Positions 22,639-34,631 of a DNA stretch of 64,000 bases are shown here, in pieces (within the stretch, counting starts at the first letter, position 1; every line of letters starts with the position of its first letter). Source of the stretch: Hyposmocoma kahamanoa (taxonomy: Eukaryota > Arthropoda > Insecta > Lepidoptera > Cosmopterigidae); the NCBI RefSeq assembly GCF_003589595.1, contig NW_020653750.1, positions 4,809,152 to 4,873,151 of the forward strand, read 5' to 3'. Under the pieces are notes generated by a model. It was not told where the DNA came from. It saw nothing but the letters and a program-made list of their open reading frames with translations, and did not search any database. Made by a program: the position numbers and the translations under genes.

Positions 22639-22686
<48 letters not shown>
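22502..22686. repeat. (CA)n microsatellite with a 10-base N gap
   Basis: Long CA array interrupted by CGCGCATG/CCCCCCCC variants and by ten undetermined bases (22629-22638). The true length is unknown. The His-Thr or Cys-Val open frames across it are artefacts of the dinucleotide repeat. Confidence 0.95.
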
Positions 22687-22692
<6 letters not shown>

Positions 22693-23076
22693 TATACTAT
22701 ACTTACACACTAGATTATACAACCACTATACTCTCATATCATTATCACACACCACTTACACCTACATCTTACACATTCGTCTCCCACAAAAACCTTTAAA
22801 ATTAATTTAAGAACTTGTAATTTTCAACTAATACATATAATTATTTTTTAATTGAGCTAATCACAGCAGAAAAAAATCGTTTTTTTGTTCGAGGGGTGAG
22901 AGTCTGGCGACTCATAACATAAGCCTTTCAAACCTATCACGGGCGCCAGTCACTGACTTAAGTGGTTTGACATCACGAAATTGTGTCACATAAATTTAAT
23001 TAGCTCATAAGCTGCTTTTGTGAGTCAAAATAAATAAAATGTTATTAAAATTAAATGTTATTATTATTATTACTAC
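22687..23076. other. No recognisable feature
   Basis: AT-rich sequence with one GC-richer patch near 22890-22960. Nothing supported. Confidence 0.45.
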
Positions 23077-23252
23077 GAGCTTTTCGGTGACGGAAACATT
23101 GCGATGAAACCTCCACGTCGAACAAACGTCAGAAAACGTGTGAAGTACCTTACCCGCATTGGTGGCCAACGATGCGTACTAGGGTCTATACTCTCGTCTC
23201 AGAGGAGATCCGTGGTCAGTAGTGGGACGTAAAAATGGGTTGATGATGAAGT
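23077..23252 (+). mobile_element. Family D SINE, 3' portion
   Basis: Has GAGCTTTTCGGTGACGGAAA, CAGAGGAGATCCGTGGTCAG, AGTAGTGGGACGTAAAAATG and the final GGGTTGATGATGAA. The tRNA-like head is absent. Confidence 0.8.
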
Positions 23253-24424
23253 GAAAAATATATAAATATATTAATATAGCAATAACCACTACACTTGTGA
23301 TAAAATTTGCAGTCATTTTCAGAGAATTTAAATGAAATCATAACGATAACTGCAGTAAATTTCTGCACATTTATTATTTGATATTAAAATTGATCGTATT
23401 GAGATTTAATAGTAAAGTATAGAAAAATAATTCACTTCAGTTACCAGTGTCAAGAATTTTGAACGTCACTGCAATTCCTGACCACTGGTATGTTGAGATA
23501 TAAAGAAAATAGGTACACATTTTCTTTCCTTTTAAATGATTAATAACTTTAAAAGGGCAAAAGTGTGCACAGTGAACTCCGTACAAATTAGAATTATGTA
23601 CACATGGGACATTAATAAATTAGATACTGAGATGCCACAACAGCTGTGTCCCCGACTTCCAAATACATGTAAGTTTAGCTATCTAGGTGTAATATGAAAG
23701 GTATACAGGGTGCTTGCCGAATGCCACTGAATCACTCATAACAGGCAGCAATGGCATATTTTGCTTGCTGGGGCCGAGATCTGTTTCGGTTCGCTGCGCC
23801 TGTAAACATAAAGGTTTTTAGGTAGGTAGGTATAGACACGTTCAAATAAACTTAATCAGTATTCTTTTTTAAATATACGCTGCAAATAAAATTTTGTTTA
23901 AAAAACATATTGATGTAGGAAATTAATTACATAGTGTCATTTACAAAAAGTAGCAAATCTATGGTCAACGATGACCACCTCCCATCAAAGTTCATCTGCT
24001 TTTTGCCCCCTATTATACATTAAAAAAAAAGTTCAAATAAATTTTTTGCCCATGTATTTCATACACACCATAGATATAGGCCTATATCTATGATACACAC
24101 GCACATAATGTATCGGAGCATCCGGTACACCCTTATATGGTATTTCGTATTTTTTCATGGCAAAAGCGACGCAAATGTTTTTTCTTCGATATTATTGGCA
24201 CCAAATCCAATTATTGTGATCCAATATATGTAGGTACATTGACATTACGGACTCGGGCATTCGGTGTTTTGGTGATAATAATTTCATATTAGTATATTTC
24301 AACATATATTTTTTTAGCGGTATTTACTCGTTGGCATGCTTGCCTCGCTTACGGGAAATTCCCGCCGGAGGCTTCAATCAAACAGTGTTTTACATTAATT
24401 TTCAGTGTAGATTACTAATTATTA
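23253..24424. other. Unassigned; contains a perfect 24-bp palindrome
   Basis: CATAGATATAGG and CCTATATCTATG (24069-24092) form a loop-free palindrome. A tRNA-like segment at 24320-24390 (TTGGCATGCTTGCCTCGCTT) may be the head of the family D copy that follows. Otherwise AT-rich. Confidence 0.5.
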
Positions 24425-24560
24425 CTTACTTTAACGGGGAAGGCAAATGTCGAGGTGAAATCTACACGTAGAAGATTCCGAAACCATGCAAAGTTCGTAA
24501 ACTGCATTTTATAGGAGACCAAACCCAGCAGTGACACGTATAAGAGATTATGATGGTGAA
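24425..24560 (+). repeat. Family D SINE, degenerate
   Basis: Contains AATGTCGAGGTGAAATCTAC and GGAGACCAAACCCAGCAGTG, ending TTATGATGG. Strongly diverged. Confidence 0.55.
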
Positions 24561-24837
24561 CCAAATATCACTGTATCTCTGAAATCAGACAAATATTTTT
24601 TAAACATTTATTTATTTGTCGAAGTTTGTATTTATTTATTTGGACTAAAATGTACTTATTATTTTATTTTTTATAATATCAGCGACAAGGCGAACGCAAA
24701 AAAAAGCAATTTGAATTTCGGTATTGTATTACTAATAAATATCCTTTTTCTATGTACTAATCTATTTGTGGTGACATTTTTAGACGAATAATTGTTCCCG
24801 AGTGATCAGTAAAGCCTAGTTCTTCTACGGTAGTGTC

Positions 24838-25170
24838 ATGGGACGAACAAGGAATGCGCCAGTTGGTAAGCGACACGCCTACCCGTAACAGTTACAGTGC
24901 ACTCAGAGCAAGGATCTGAGGAGTACTTATCTATTTCCACCGCCTAGCAGTAATGTCAGCATTACTGTGTTCCGGTTTTGAAGGGTAAGGGTGCTGGTGT
25001 GACTTACAGGCACATGAGACTTGTCAACTTAAGTCTCAGAGTGACGGGCGCAGTGGCGGTGCCCCTCAAATTTTTGTGATTTAAAGTTCTGAGTGGCAAT
25101 GCAACTGTTATGGCCAGCTTACCATAAGGCGCACGACTTGCCCGTCCTGTCACCTTATATTATAAAAAAA
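24838..25170. repeat. Two family C pieces fused head to head
   Basis: 24838-24935 is in the minus sense (GTAAGCGACACGCCTACCCG) and 24945-25170 in the plus sense (GCAGTAATGTCAGCATTACT, TTTTGAAGGGTAAGGGTGCT, then the complementary 3' half ending TATTATAAAAAAAC). Confidence 0.75.
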
Positions 25171-25227
25171 CAGTACTGCCACTGCTCCCGTCACCCAATA
25201 CATTTTTGACAAAAATACAAGATACAA

Positions 25228-26030
25228 TTGTTTGAAGATCCCAACGAAGGACTAAACCTCAGAGAGATTCGCGTATTCACTGACGGATCAAAAACAAACT
25301 CAGGAACAGGGGTATTCTCAGAAGACCTCAATATCAGGATATCAACACCGCTTGGTGACGACAACACAATATTCCAGGCTGAATGTATGGGTATCAAGTT
25401 GGCAGCAGAAGCAATAATAGCGATAAGAGTAAAAAATCACTCCATTCGAATACTCTTCGACAGCATGTCAGCACTTCCAGCGCTGAGCAGCCATGACATT
25501 AACTCAGGGACTATAACTATGAATGCCATCAAGCATTCATGGAAGTATGTATACACAACCACGTAACTCTACAGTGGATTAAAGGACACTGCGGCTCATG
25601 TGGTAATGAAGCAGCAGACGAACTAGCCAGAAAAGGGTCGGAGACGGATGCTGTAGAGCCAGAAACCATAGTGTGCCTCCCCTACCAATGGTCAAGAACA
25701 ACTATACACAAAGGTACAAAATCTTCTCTTAATAACATATGGACAACCCTTACGGTTTGTAGACTGGCTAGAGAAGCACTCCCAACGCTCAAAGCCAGTC
25801 TATCTCGTAAATTAATCAAACTTAAAAGACAAGAGCTTCGCACTCTATCTGCCGCTCTAACGGGTCATGGTCCATACAATAAACACCTTTTCAATTTAGG
25901 TATCACGGACAGCCCGTGGACAGCCCTAAACAGAGCGTGGATTGATGGGGAGGAAACGGCCGCGCACATCCTTCGAGAGTGTCCCGGCGTGGCCAACTAC
26001 AGAGCAAAGTACCTTGGGTGGCACGAGTAG
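25228..26030 (+). pseudogene. LINE RNase H domain and zinc-knuckle tail, frameshifted
   Basis: The first block (25228-25566) has the RNase H catalytic residues in order: VFTDGSKTNSGTGVF (first Asp), AECMGIKLAAEA (Glu) and ILFDSMSALPAL (second Asp). A frameshift near 25555 moves to the frame that gives VTLQWIKGHCGSCGNEAADE (fourth site and C-terminal Asp region). A basic linker and a GEETAAHILRECPGVANY zinc-knuckle remnant follow, whose first Cys pair is lost. In insects this order follows the reverse transcriptase in LINEs of the I, R1 and related clades. The reverse transcriptase itself is absent, so the copy is 5'-truncated. This is not a host RNase H gene. Confidence 0.85.
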
Positions 26031-26135
26031 GACCCTGCACCCACCACACGCAAAATAGGCGCCTCGACGTCGTGTTGCCAACATTAGCCCGTTACACCAA
26101 GTACCAAGTAATTCGAAATGCAAATTGATTTGTAA

Positions 26136-26202
26136 TGTTCTGTTCTGTTCTGCTCCGCTCCGCTCCGCTCTGCTCTGCTTAGCTCTGTTCTGTTCTACAT
26201 AA
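26136..26202. repeat. Degenerate pentanucleotide array
   Basis: Repeats of CTGTT, CTGCT and CTCCG close behind the end of the RNase H-bearing LINE, possibly grown from its 3' tail. Confidence 0.8.
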
Positions 26203-26652
26203 TATTTACAAGTCTACTTCTTTTAAGCAAAACTACTATGGTTCTTCGGCGACGTAATCCAACCCATAGCGTCTTCCTAGCCCTTTAAAACATACTATAC
26301 GTATCCTAAGTACATGTCATTGTCTCTTCAAAGAAAAATTCTATATTCCGTCTTATTTTCCGTCACCCAAAGTGAGAAAATTGCGAATGGAGAAGTGCTG
26401 AGTTGTGAAACAGAGAAAAAAGCAACGCCCAAGAGCAAATAAGGTAAATGTTCACTGTGTTGAATGATGTCGATGTTAATGAGTGCAAATTAAAAGTTAA
26501 GAAGATGAAGGTGATTTGCTTACTTTTCTTATTTTGTAGTTTGTTCATGTAAGTTATGTTAAGTGTGGAATAATTGGCAGTTTTGCAAGCACACATCTGC
26601 AAAATGACAACTTTTCAGGACAGAGGTTATAAGATGTTACGATCGAAATTAG
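26203..26652. other. No recognisable feature
   Basis: AT-rich sequence with a minus-strand open frame (26363-26602) without recognisable motifs. Confidence 0.45.
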
Positions 26653-27125
26653 TTGTACTGGGTTATTGCAACTCTTAAGGATGAGGTGGATTTGGAGTGG
26701 GAACGTCGGGCAAGGATCAGATTACAAGGTGTACTAAGAATGTCTGAATGTAAAATTGTCCTCTATAAAGCTTACTTCCAGTCATTTTACACTTGTAGCC
26801 TATGGATCAACTATACTCAAAAGGCTTACAGCGCCCTACGAGTCCAGTACAACAATGCATTCAGAATGTTGTTGGGGCTGCGGCTTTATTGAAGTGCGTC
26901 GGGAATGTTCGCGAAAACGTGAACGGTTTTCAAGCTAACATGCGTAAGCGGTTGGTGTCGTTGTAGAGGCACGTGCGTAGCAGCTCAAACAGTCTTCTTG
27001 CCACTGTCGCGGAGAGAGTCGACGGACCATTTGTGCAGGCATGGAAGGCTCTTCACATGTCAGCGAGAAGGGACTGACTAAAATATAAATTGGTGTGTTC
27101 ACTAACTTAGACACAAGGCTAATTA
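26653..27125 (+). pseudogene. 5'-truncated LINE C-terminus, second copy
   Basis: Reads VDLEWERRARIRLQGVLRM, YKAYFQSFYTCSLWINYTQK and YNNAFRMLLGL. It then shifts frame at about 26885, after which CSASGMFA appears in another frame. Homologous to 21358-21790 but more decayed, and it extends about 35 codons further upstream. Confidence 0.8.
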
Positions 27126-27221
27126 TTATTACTAATACGATATGGAGACATTCAGAAACAAACAATTATTATTATTATTAGTCGATAATTTGTTATGTTT
27201 AAATAGGAGAGCTATAAAATT

Positions 27222-27472
27222 AATTTTTTTTATGATATCAAATGACGACTCGCGACACGCGGTAAGCGGCGCGTCTGTTCGTAACAGAGGCACTGCCGCT
27301 GCGCCCGTCACCCTGAGATATAAGTTGATAAGTCTCATGTGCCCGTAATTTCACCAGCACCCTTCAAAAGCGAATCACTGTATTGTTCACATTACTTCTT
27401 GGGGGCAGATATAGGTAATGTGGCAGTACTTCCCTGGATGAACTCTTTCACAAGGATCTCTACTGCTTCTAA
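27222..27472 (-). repeat. Family C repeat
   Basis: From TATGATATCAAATGACGACT through GCGCCCGTCACCCTGAGATA and CCGTAATTTCACCAGCACCC to CTGGATGAACTCTTTCACAA. Confidence 0.8.
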
Positions 27473-27639
27473 ATATACATAATCATGGATCTAATAAATA
27501 AACATTTGTAACATTATCGTGTAGTTCGTATTATGTTTAAAACTTTCATGTGCTAAAAGCACTTGACGTGTGACGTATGATACGTCATGTGTCTTTATTA
27601 TACCAAGGGTGCGAATTCATAAATCCGTGGCGACTTCGG

Positions 27640-28402
27640 ACTTATATAAATAAGACGTTATATGTATATGATGCATTTAGACGTTGAAAACGTAAACATT
27701 TTATTGTTTTGTTTAACTACTGCGTGCCGTCGTAAGCCAAAAGAGATAGCACTACATTGATTTATGTCAAACACGGGAATCGAAAATACTTAACGTCATC
27801 TTAAATGCCAACTGCCCTCATTTTGCCATTTTTGTAGTACCCTTTGATAACCGTTTCCGGTTGTCAAAGGGAAGTACCAAATAAAAACAAATGTTTGGCC
27901 AAATGTTTTAGTGAATTATTCGCATGAATTGTAATGAAATGGACAAACATATTGACAGTAGAATAATTAAGTATTGATAAAAATGCGTCGCTGCAGCATT
28001 AAGAGGTGCGGCAGTAGAAAAAGCGGAAATCAACCGAATGTTACATAATACTGTTACATGTTACATAACATAAATGTGTTATTTTTCTGTCTATAAATCA
28101 TACAATAGTCCAAATATTTTTACTTAAATTTTTTACTTAAATTACACTAATTTAAGTAGTTTGTTCATAAGTCTTGCCGAATTTTGCTTTGATTACTTTA
28201 GATTGCCTGTTTGTTAGTATATATTGATGATTGTTGATAACGATTATTTTGAGATAGTGTTGTTATTGTAAGTAGACATGTTATCGATATTCTGTTATTA
28301 AAACAAATCACTACGAGGTTTTTATTATTTCACTATTGTTATTTTTAAAGTTTACCTACAAATGAAAAAAGAAAGAAAGAATGGTTGGAAATTATAGGAC
28401 CG
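27640..28402 (+). mobile_element. P-superfamily-like element, copy 2 (both ends lost)
   Basis: Homologous to the interior of the copy at 587-1488, starting within the 5' untranslated part (CGTTATATGTATATGATGCA) and stopping in the middle of exon 2 (TGGTTGGAAATTATAGGACC). Exon 1 starts at 27983 and encodes MRRCSIKRCGSRKSGNQPN, then a stop after NVT, so the zinc-finger frame is broken. It is visibly more diverged than copies 1 and 3. It has a local hairpin, GTACCCTTTGATAACCG/CGGTTGTCAAAGGG, not seen in the others. No terminal repeat or duplication can be found. Confidence 0.75.
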
Positions 28403-29304
28403 GCAGTCCTATTTGTCAAATATACTTAAAAATAAAATAGAAAAAAAATGTTTATGATTAAAGTTTTAGTCAGAACTAGCTTACATAAAGTGTGTCTCTT
28501 TTCGAATTATGTAGATATCTTTTAATTGTTTCTTGCAATATTTTGACGACGTGTTTGTTGACGTGTAGAGAATGAAATTTGACGTTCAATGGTGATTATG
28601 ATCGTGAATTTCACATATTTTTAGTTACAACACTTTTGTAATAACAGTGCGATTTGTCACAATGCGATATTTCCTAGTTTTCCAAGTATCAATATTCGCC
28701 AATGCGATATTAAAACTTACATTTTATTCCAATAAGATACAAAGCGTGCAACGCTTTTGTAAAATCCTGACAAGGGAGCTGTAGATAAAATTCGCAACTT
28801 AAATACCAGGAAGTACTGTGGTACTTCATAAACATCAGAAAGAAATTATGTAAAATGTATTCCCTCGCGAGCTGCTGAAAAATGTAAATTATTCAGCTGT
28901 CCATTTTACAAGCAACGAAGAAAAGCTTTCAGAGTGATTTTTAGGGTTGACAAAAATCTGCGATGAATTAAAAGCCAATGTTTTTACTGAAATGAAATTG
29001 GTAAAATGAAATTTTAGAATTACCTCTCATTTTACAATTACTTCACAAATACCTCTACAAACATTATGTACAATATAAGTAACCATGTGAGTTATTTATG
29101 AAATATAGTATGTGCTATAACGTTAATACAAAATGTGATATTGTCTTTAGTAATTAAAGATCATTATTATTATTTTGGGTTTTTCCATTTTAATTTCTCG
29201 CCACTTCCATAGTTTACAAGATAAATCTGGAATTTTTAAATAGGGAGAGGCAGTGTTTTCTTTTCTGGCAATGACATATTATTAGTATTATTATTTCGTA
29301 GGAA
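28403..29304. other. No recognisable feature
   Basis: AT-rich. AATGCGATAT recurs near 28660 and 28700, and a short ATT run at 29160 could be an old LINE tail. Confidence 0.45.
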
Positions 29305-29405
29305 ATGAAACTATTTTTCCGGATTTAAATCGCGTATATGTGTTTTTTCAAACAAACCGACGTTTCGGGCCCTTTACAGGTCCCATGGTCACGGTTGACA
29401 CGGAC
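29305..29405 (+). repeat. Family F foldback, single arm
   Basis: ACTATTTTTCCGGATTTAAA, CAAACAAACCGACGTTTCGG and GCCCTTTACAGGTCCCATGG match one arm of 13329-13500. Confidence 0.7.
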
Positions 29406-30245
29406 GTCAACGTTTCGGTTACCTGTAGTAGAGTTGCTCCTCTCTTATGGCTTCAAATATTTTTTTTTTATATGGGAGGCGGCGTTCCGCGGCAATAGTA
29501 CAGTTAGCCGGGGTCGTATTGAGCAGTACCGCTTTCTACATGTATTATTATTAAGTAGGTCTTCACATAGGTCAATGGGTCTTCACATATTTTTCCATTT
29601 AATAATAATAATCAGTTATTGTTTTTTCGCACCGTTAGAAAATACACATACAGTACGTAACTGTGAAAGAGAATGTAAATTTTTAAATAAATTCTCTAAG
29701 CAGGATCTGAAATAATTAATAATGATTTTATAAGTTTTATGCTTATATACATGATGTGGTTTTTAATCAAAACGTATTTTGAGAAAGAAAGACATTATTC
29801 CACAACAATGTACCTATTGAAAAAAATATATATATTCACATTACGTTAGTGACAACCATACAACTTTTTTATTTTGTTCGAAAATTATCTCAATGACACC
29901 GCACAATTTAGTTGAGAATTCGAATGTTTCTGGGTGACTAATTGGACGAAATGGACGATTACGATTTACATTTATTGATTTTGTTTAAATTTATAGGAGA
30001 CCCGTTGCCATCTTCAGTATTTTTTTGTATTTACATAATCGATTTGGCAAAACCTGCAACTTATGAAAGTGTTAAGCTCTTTCAATTGCTTATATATGAA
30101 TTTTAATCAAAACTGCACTTTAAATTCATCGGAATAAAGTTAATTACCGTACGTGTTTTGATGATTATAATAGTTTGCCGTTGATTATTCGTAATTTTTC
30201 TTGTATATTCCATACAGATACAAAACAATGTAGTAAGTATGTTGT
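29406..30245. other. No recognisable feature
   Basis: AT-rich sequence. A plus-strand open frame spanning 29338-29715 overlaps the repeat and has no domain. Confidence 0.45.
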
Positions 30246-30360
30246 AGTAGTACCACAGGTAATGGTGCCATATTTGTAGGAGTAATGTAATTGTTTTTAC
30301 GGGTGCCAAAAACAATTACATTACTCCTACAAATATGGCACCATTACCTGTGGTACTACT
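30246..30360. repeat. Perfect palindrome, 53-bp arms and 9-nt loop
   Basis: 30246-30298 and 30308-30360 are exact reverse complements around ACGGGTGCC. The arms contain AGTAGTACCACAGGTAATGG. There is no flanking duplication and no similarity to other repeats here. Confidence 0.95.
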
Positions 30361-30553
30361 AAATCATTTAGTACAATAAGTAAGTAGACCTACGCAAGAT
30401 CAGTGGTAATGTGCAAACAACTAAGTTCCATTAATGGGAGTTGTTCAACGATAAATCTTAGTTTCGGGTGCCTAGGTAACTTTTGTTATTACACTCATTT
30501 TGCCACATTAGTTTAGTCTTTGATACATTTTCTTTAAGATGAGTTCAGTTTAT

Positions 30554-30598
30554 CCTTTCTGTGCTATTTACCTATCATAAGTAAATAGCACAGAAAGG
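30554..30598. repeat. Perfect palindrome, 18-bp arms and 9-nt loop
   Basis: CCTTTCTGTGCTATTTAC is answered by its exact complement after CTATCATAA. It lies 194 bases from the 53-bp palindrome and has the same spacer length. Confidence 0.93.
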
Positions 30599-31981
30599 TA
30601 GTTTGCGTCATCGCAAGATTCACGCAACTCTTTCACGGCATTCGATTATGACAACTTAGTAAAAGACAGAAATATATTATTTTTCGCAACAGGCGCTTAG
30701 TGTTGAAAAATTGGTTTTAAGAGGTACAGAAAACTTTTCACTGAAGCAACTTGCGGAAGCTGTCATTGAAAATTGTTGCTAGACTAAATTACGCTTGAAG
30801 TTGATAAAGAATAGTATGTCACATTCACACCTTACTAACGAAACGATACAATGAAATACCACAACGTATACAATATCCAAATCCAAATATAAGTAAGCAA
30901 GTAATTCAAGTACTATTGAAGCATTGGATGTAACAAGGGCGTATTAGTAAAAGTGAGATTCGAGAAAATTGAAAATAAAGTTTTAATGTCTTATATCTTT
31001 TTAATATTTATAATATTGCATACTTTATATACTTTATTATTTATTTGTCCTATGATTTAGCTAAAAGATTCAGATGTTATTACTATTTTAAAACAATTTA
31101 GAAACATTTGAAAATATATTTTTTTCCTTTTGTTATCCGCCCTTCTTGCACCAAACTGGTAAATTAATGGGGGTGTTCGTTTTATTATTGGTTTTTATTA
31201 TATATTAAGGAAATAAATTATGAATCAGTTTTATTTAAAAGTTACATTGAAAAAACTTTAAACGTATTTTTATTCTTTCATTAAATTCGCTGTATTGAAA
31301 TGAATCGACAGTATCATCATCTTCAGCAGATCTCACCGGTCGCCTAGTGGAGTATCTAGGAGGATGAAGGATGATGTTGAGGATGAAGTCGCTCGTTTCA
31401 GACATTTTGTTACGTTTAAATAAGTTTTTACAAAATTCAAACGCACGTTTATAATCTATGCCACAAGGGCGAAATGCCACCTTCTAAAGAAAATTACGCC
31501 ATCTAGAAGGGAGATTGAAATGAGTTTTTGTCACAAAATACTAGACAGTGTTTTACATGTTTTGATGCAATAACATCAAAACGGGCTTTGGGTGCCGAAC
31601 GCCCTTGTTGTTCCCAATGCTACAATTATTATTCTCTGAAATGGTAAAAAACGGCAACAAGGAAAACTAACATATTAAGAGTTATATAGGTGAAAATGTT
31701 TACTACTTTTTCCGCTACGAGGAAGAGAACAAGCGAATCCTTTTATTGTCGCCTATTAGACATCGTGTAATTACACCTTGTGTAAGATTTCCTTATGAAC
31801 CAAATTGATAACTGGAAACCGCAAGTCAGCACCTAAACGATAATTATATATAAATAGGTAAGGATAATAAGGAAATATATATTGGAGATAACTGCAGTCG
31901 AACTACATAAAGAAAATATGTTAATAGTTGTATTATATTGGAATAGAAGAGCGTATTCTTAAATCAATTTAACGGACGCAA
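30599..31981. other. Unassigned; minus-strand open frame 31235-31480
   Basis: The 81-codon frame includes PCGIDYKRAFEFCKNLFKRN and HPPRYSTRRPVRSAEDDDT. It is less AT-driven than chance frames nearby but I do not recognise it. No other structure was seen. Confidence 0.35.
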
Positions 31982-32000
31982 GCACGCACGCACGCACACG

Positions 32001-32048
<48 letters not shown>
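31982..32048. repeat. (ACGC)n/(CA)n microsatellite
   Basis: ACGC units pass into pure CA. It ends just before a LINE relic. Confidence 0.92.
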
Positions 32049-32049
<1 letters not shown>

Positions 32050-32051
<2 letters not shown>

Positions 32052-32745
32052 GCGCCCTTAGCACTGTAGACTGCCTCGAAGTAAATAAAATTCCAAAAAA
32101 CCTACAAAATAAACTAAGCCCCGACATAGACGAATTACCACCTAACTTATTGAGATAATGTGTACATTAATTAACAAATCATTTAATACAGGTACTTTTC
32201 CAACTCTACTGAAAAAAACCGTAACAAAACCGATACACGAGAAAGATGATAAAACGAATGCAAACAACTATCGTTCAATTGCGCTTTGGCCTACAGCCTC
32301 AAAAATTGTTGAAAAGCCATTAGTAATCGCGTCGAAAAATTTTGTGAGATCTATAAAATTTTTGATGACTGCCAAAACGGATTTCAAAAGAACCGTTCTA
32401 CAATTTTATATAAACGAAGTTATTAAAATAATAGAAAATAAACTGAATGGTGTAGGTATCCTATTAGATATTATGACGAAAGCACGTGATAGGGTGCAGC
32501 ACAATATTCTACTAAAGAAGTTGTACGGAATAGATATACTCGGTTCTATTAATGATTGGTTTTCATCATACTTGAAAGATAGGTAACAGTATGTGGAAAT
32601 TGAATTTTTTGATGGCACCATTACAAATATTACAAACGTCCGCAGCGATTGTAAAATTATAAATGCATCAATCCCGCAGGGCATTGTCTTTGGATGTTTA
32701 TTATTCTTGATTCTTCAATGATCTTTCAAAAATCATAGAAGGACC
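32050..32745 (+). pseudogene. LINE reverse transcriptase relic, amino half of the palm
   Basis: Reads LSPDIDELPPNLL, KKTVTKPIHEKDDKTNANNY, RSIALWPTASKIVEKP, then motif A as ILLDIMTKARDRVQHNILLK. The usual pattern is DMTKAYDxV, so an insertion and Tyr loss have damaged it. After a stop at 32583 it continues QYVEIEFFDGTITNITNVRS and SIPQGIVFGCLLFLI, then breaks off before the YADD block. It is truncated at both ends and inactive. Confidence 0.82.
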
Positions 32746-32959
32746 ATGGATGAACCATAAGACAGAATTATAAAGTTTGTTTTTAGTTCATATTAATTTG
32801 AAAATATTTGGCACATATCCTTTTACTTTTATAACTTTAAAGGTTTTTTGTACATTGAAGATCCTTTAAGAAAGCTATAAAGTTTAAAAAATAATGATTT
32901 AAATGGACTGTGGCTAAGCATAAATATATTACCAGTAATACATTCCTCTTAAAGTGAAT

Positions 32960-33130
32960 ACCTCGTAGATAGATAGATAAACACTTTATTCACTGATATA
33001 ACACAAATACGGATTAAGCATAGAAGAAAAAACGAAACATTATTGTTATAGCAGTGAAACGGTACTGACTCAGCATATGCCAAAGTTTCCTAAGGCGCTG
33101 GTTTTCAGTCAACGAGAGGGATTAAATTAT
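32960..33130 (-). repeat. Probable LINE 3' untranslated fragment
   Basis: The plus strand shows TAGATAGATAGATAAACACT then TTATTC, the complement of a TATC-tailed LINE 3' end, followed by GGCGCTGGTTTTCAGTC. Only the motif supports this. Confidence 0.45.
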
Positions 33131-34631
33131 TTGAAAGCAAAAATATAACGACTATGAGTAAAGTTACACATTGACAATAATAATATACATAGTAAAGTGT
33201 AAATAGTGTCTAAAATAACCTGTTTGACATGTAAGTGCATGAGCGAATGTGAATATAATTAGAGCTGTAGGCCTCTTTGAGATACAATATCACATTAATA
33301 ATATATCTGAGCAAGAAGTTCATAATTTTTTCTTAAAAAAAAATCAGTGAAAACGATCTATGTGAAAACGCGTATGCCAGGTTTTTTATAAGACGACGAT
33401 ATGTGTCGTTTGAAGTATGTGATGGAAAGAAAAGTAAAGCAGTACCAAGAGTGTGGTCGAAAACTAACGACTCTCACAGAGAGAAAACTGTTCCACAGTT
33501 TCGTTTATCAGCTGAGGGCAGAAAGCGAATTTGCCAGACTCTTTATTAAGGGATTACAGCGTAATTACGTGGCAGCCCCACTAGATATGGGACGGAGTGG
33601 AACATTTCTTTTTATTTCGCGCGACAGCGACCGAATAAACTTGCCTGAGCTGCTATCATACTGTAATACGAGTAAGACTAAATTACGTGTTCACTTAAAT
33701 GAACTATTATTTATTTACTTTACACAAATAATATAATTCAACGTATGTTTGCAGTTTGTTTTTATGTATTTTATTTTTTAACTTGGACAATTTGAAAAAA
33801 TGCTAAATAATTTTGGTGACTAACAACGAGTCAGTGTTGACAACCATACATTAGCAGTTTACGTCTCTCTCGTGAAAACTCTCTCTCGTGTATCTCTGGA
33901 TAAAATTGATTAATGGTAAAAAAATATATTATTATTTTAATTTCTCACTGTATGAAGCAATAACTTCGTCTTAAGACGTCATCTTTATAGTGAATTTATA
34001 GTACAATTGTCTTAATGGGCTATTTGACGTTGCACTCGGCTACGCTCGTAAATTCTGATCCTTTTTAATGCTATATGTTTAAATTGGAGACTGTTTAAGC
34101 TTTAGAGCTCTCTTTGATTTTTTTTGTTGTTCACAACTGTCAACTCATACTGATCATAGAAAAAAGTGTGTATTTGGTTATTTGTTAAATATGAGTACTG
34201 TTAGCATGATAAATAAAAGGACTATCGTGTCAAACCAAAACATGGCAATTCCAGTATAGTGTTGTGTAATTTCATGAAACAACAAAAATCTTTCAGCTGC
34301 TATCAAGGTAAAGTAATTTGTTTTTCAACTTCCACTTCTTAAGGTGCCTCTCCTAGTCCACTCTCGTATGTTCCTCAGTTACGATTTTTTCCTACGACTA
34401 GTTGTTTTTCATTAGCAATAGCTTATTTTGCAAATTCAATTACAATTGCTAGACAGAATTCTGTAATATTTAATGTACAATGTAGTTACGTTTCGTTTTT
34501 CTTTGTTAACTTGGAAAATTATACAAACAGAAAAATCTTTTCTGCAGCATTTTTTTCAAAAGCTTTTCTCAAAATTCTGTTTTGATATTACAGTGTAATG
34601 ATTTGACACGGTAGAGCATTCTTATATAATA
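33131..34631. other. No recognisable feature
   Basis: AT-rich sequence. A 111-codon plus-strand frame (33401-33736; KYVMERKVKQYQECGRKL) has no domain I recognise. Confidence 0.4.

Noticed and set aside
22359..22810. Several overlapping open frames of Cys-Val or His-Thr repeats on both strands
   Set aside because: They are the translation of a (CA)n microsatellite with an N gap, not genes.
25228..26030. A host ribonuclease H gene
   Set aside because: The frame is broken, the zinc-knuckle tail is that of a LINE polyprotein, and it ends in a simple-repeat tail.
31235..31480. A host exon (PCGIDYKRAFEFCKNLF...)
   Set aside because: The composition is suggestive but there is no recognisable family, and the length is within what chance allows.
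33401..33736. A 111-codon gene
   Set aside because: No recognisable motif; surrounded by AT-rich sequence without promoter or splice evidence.
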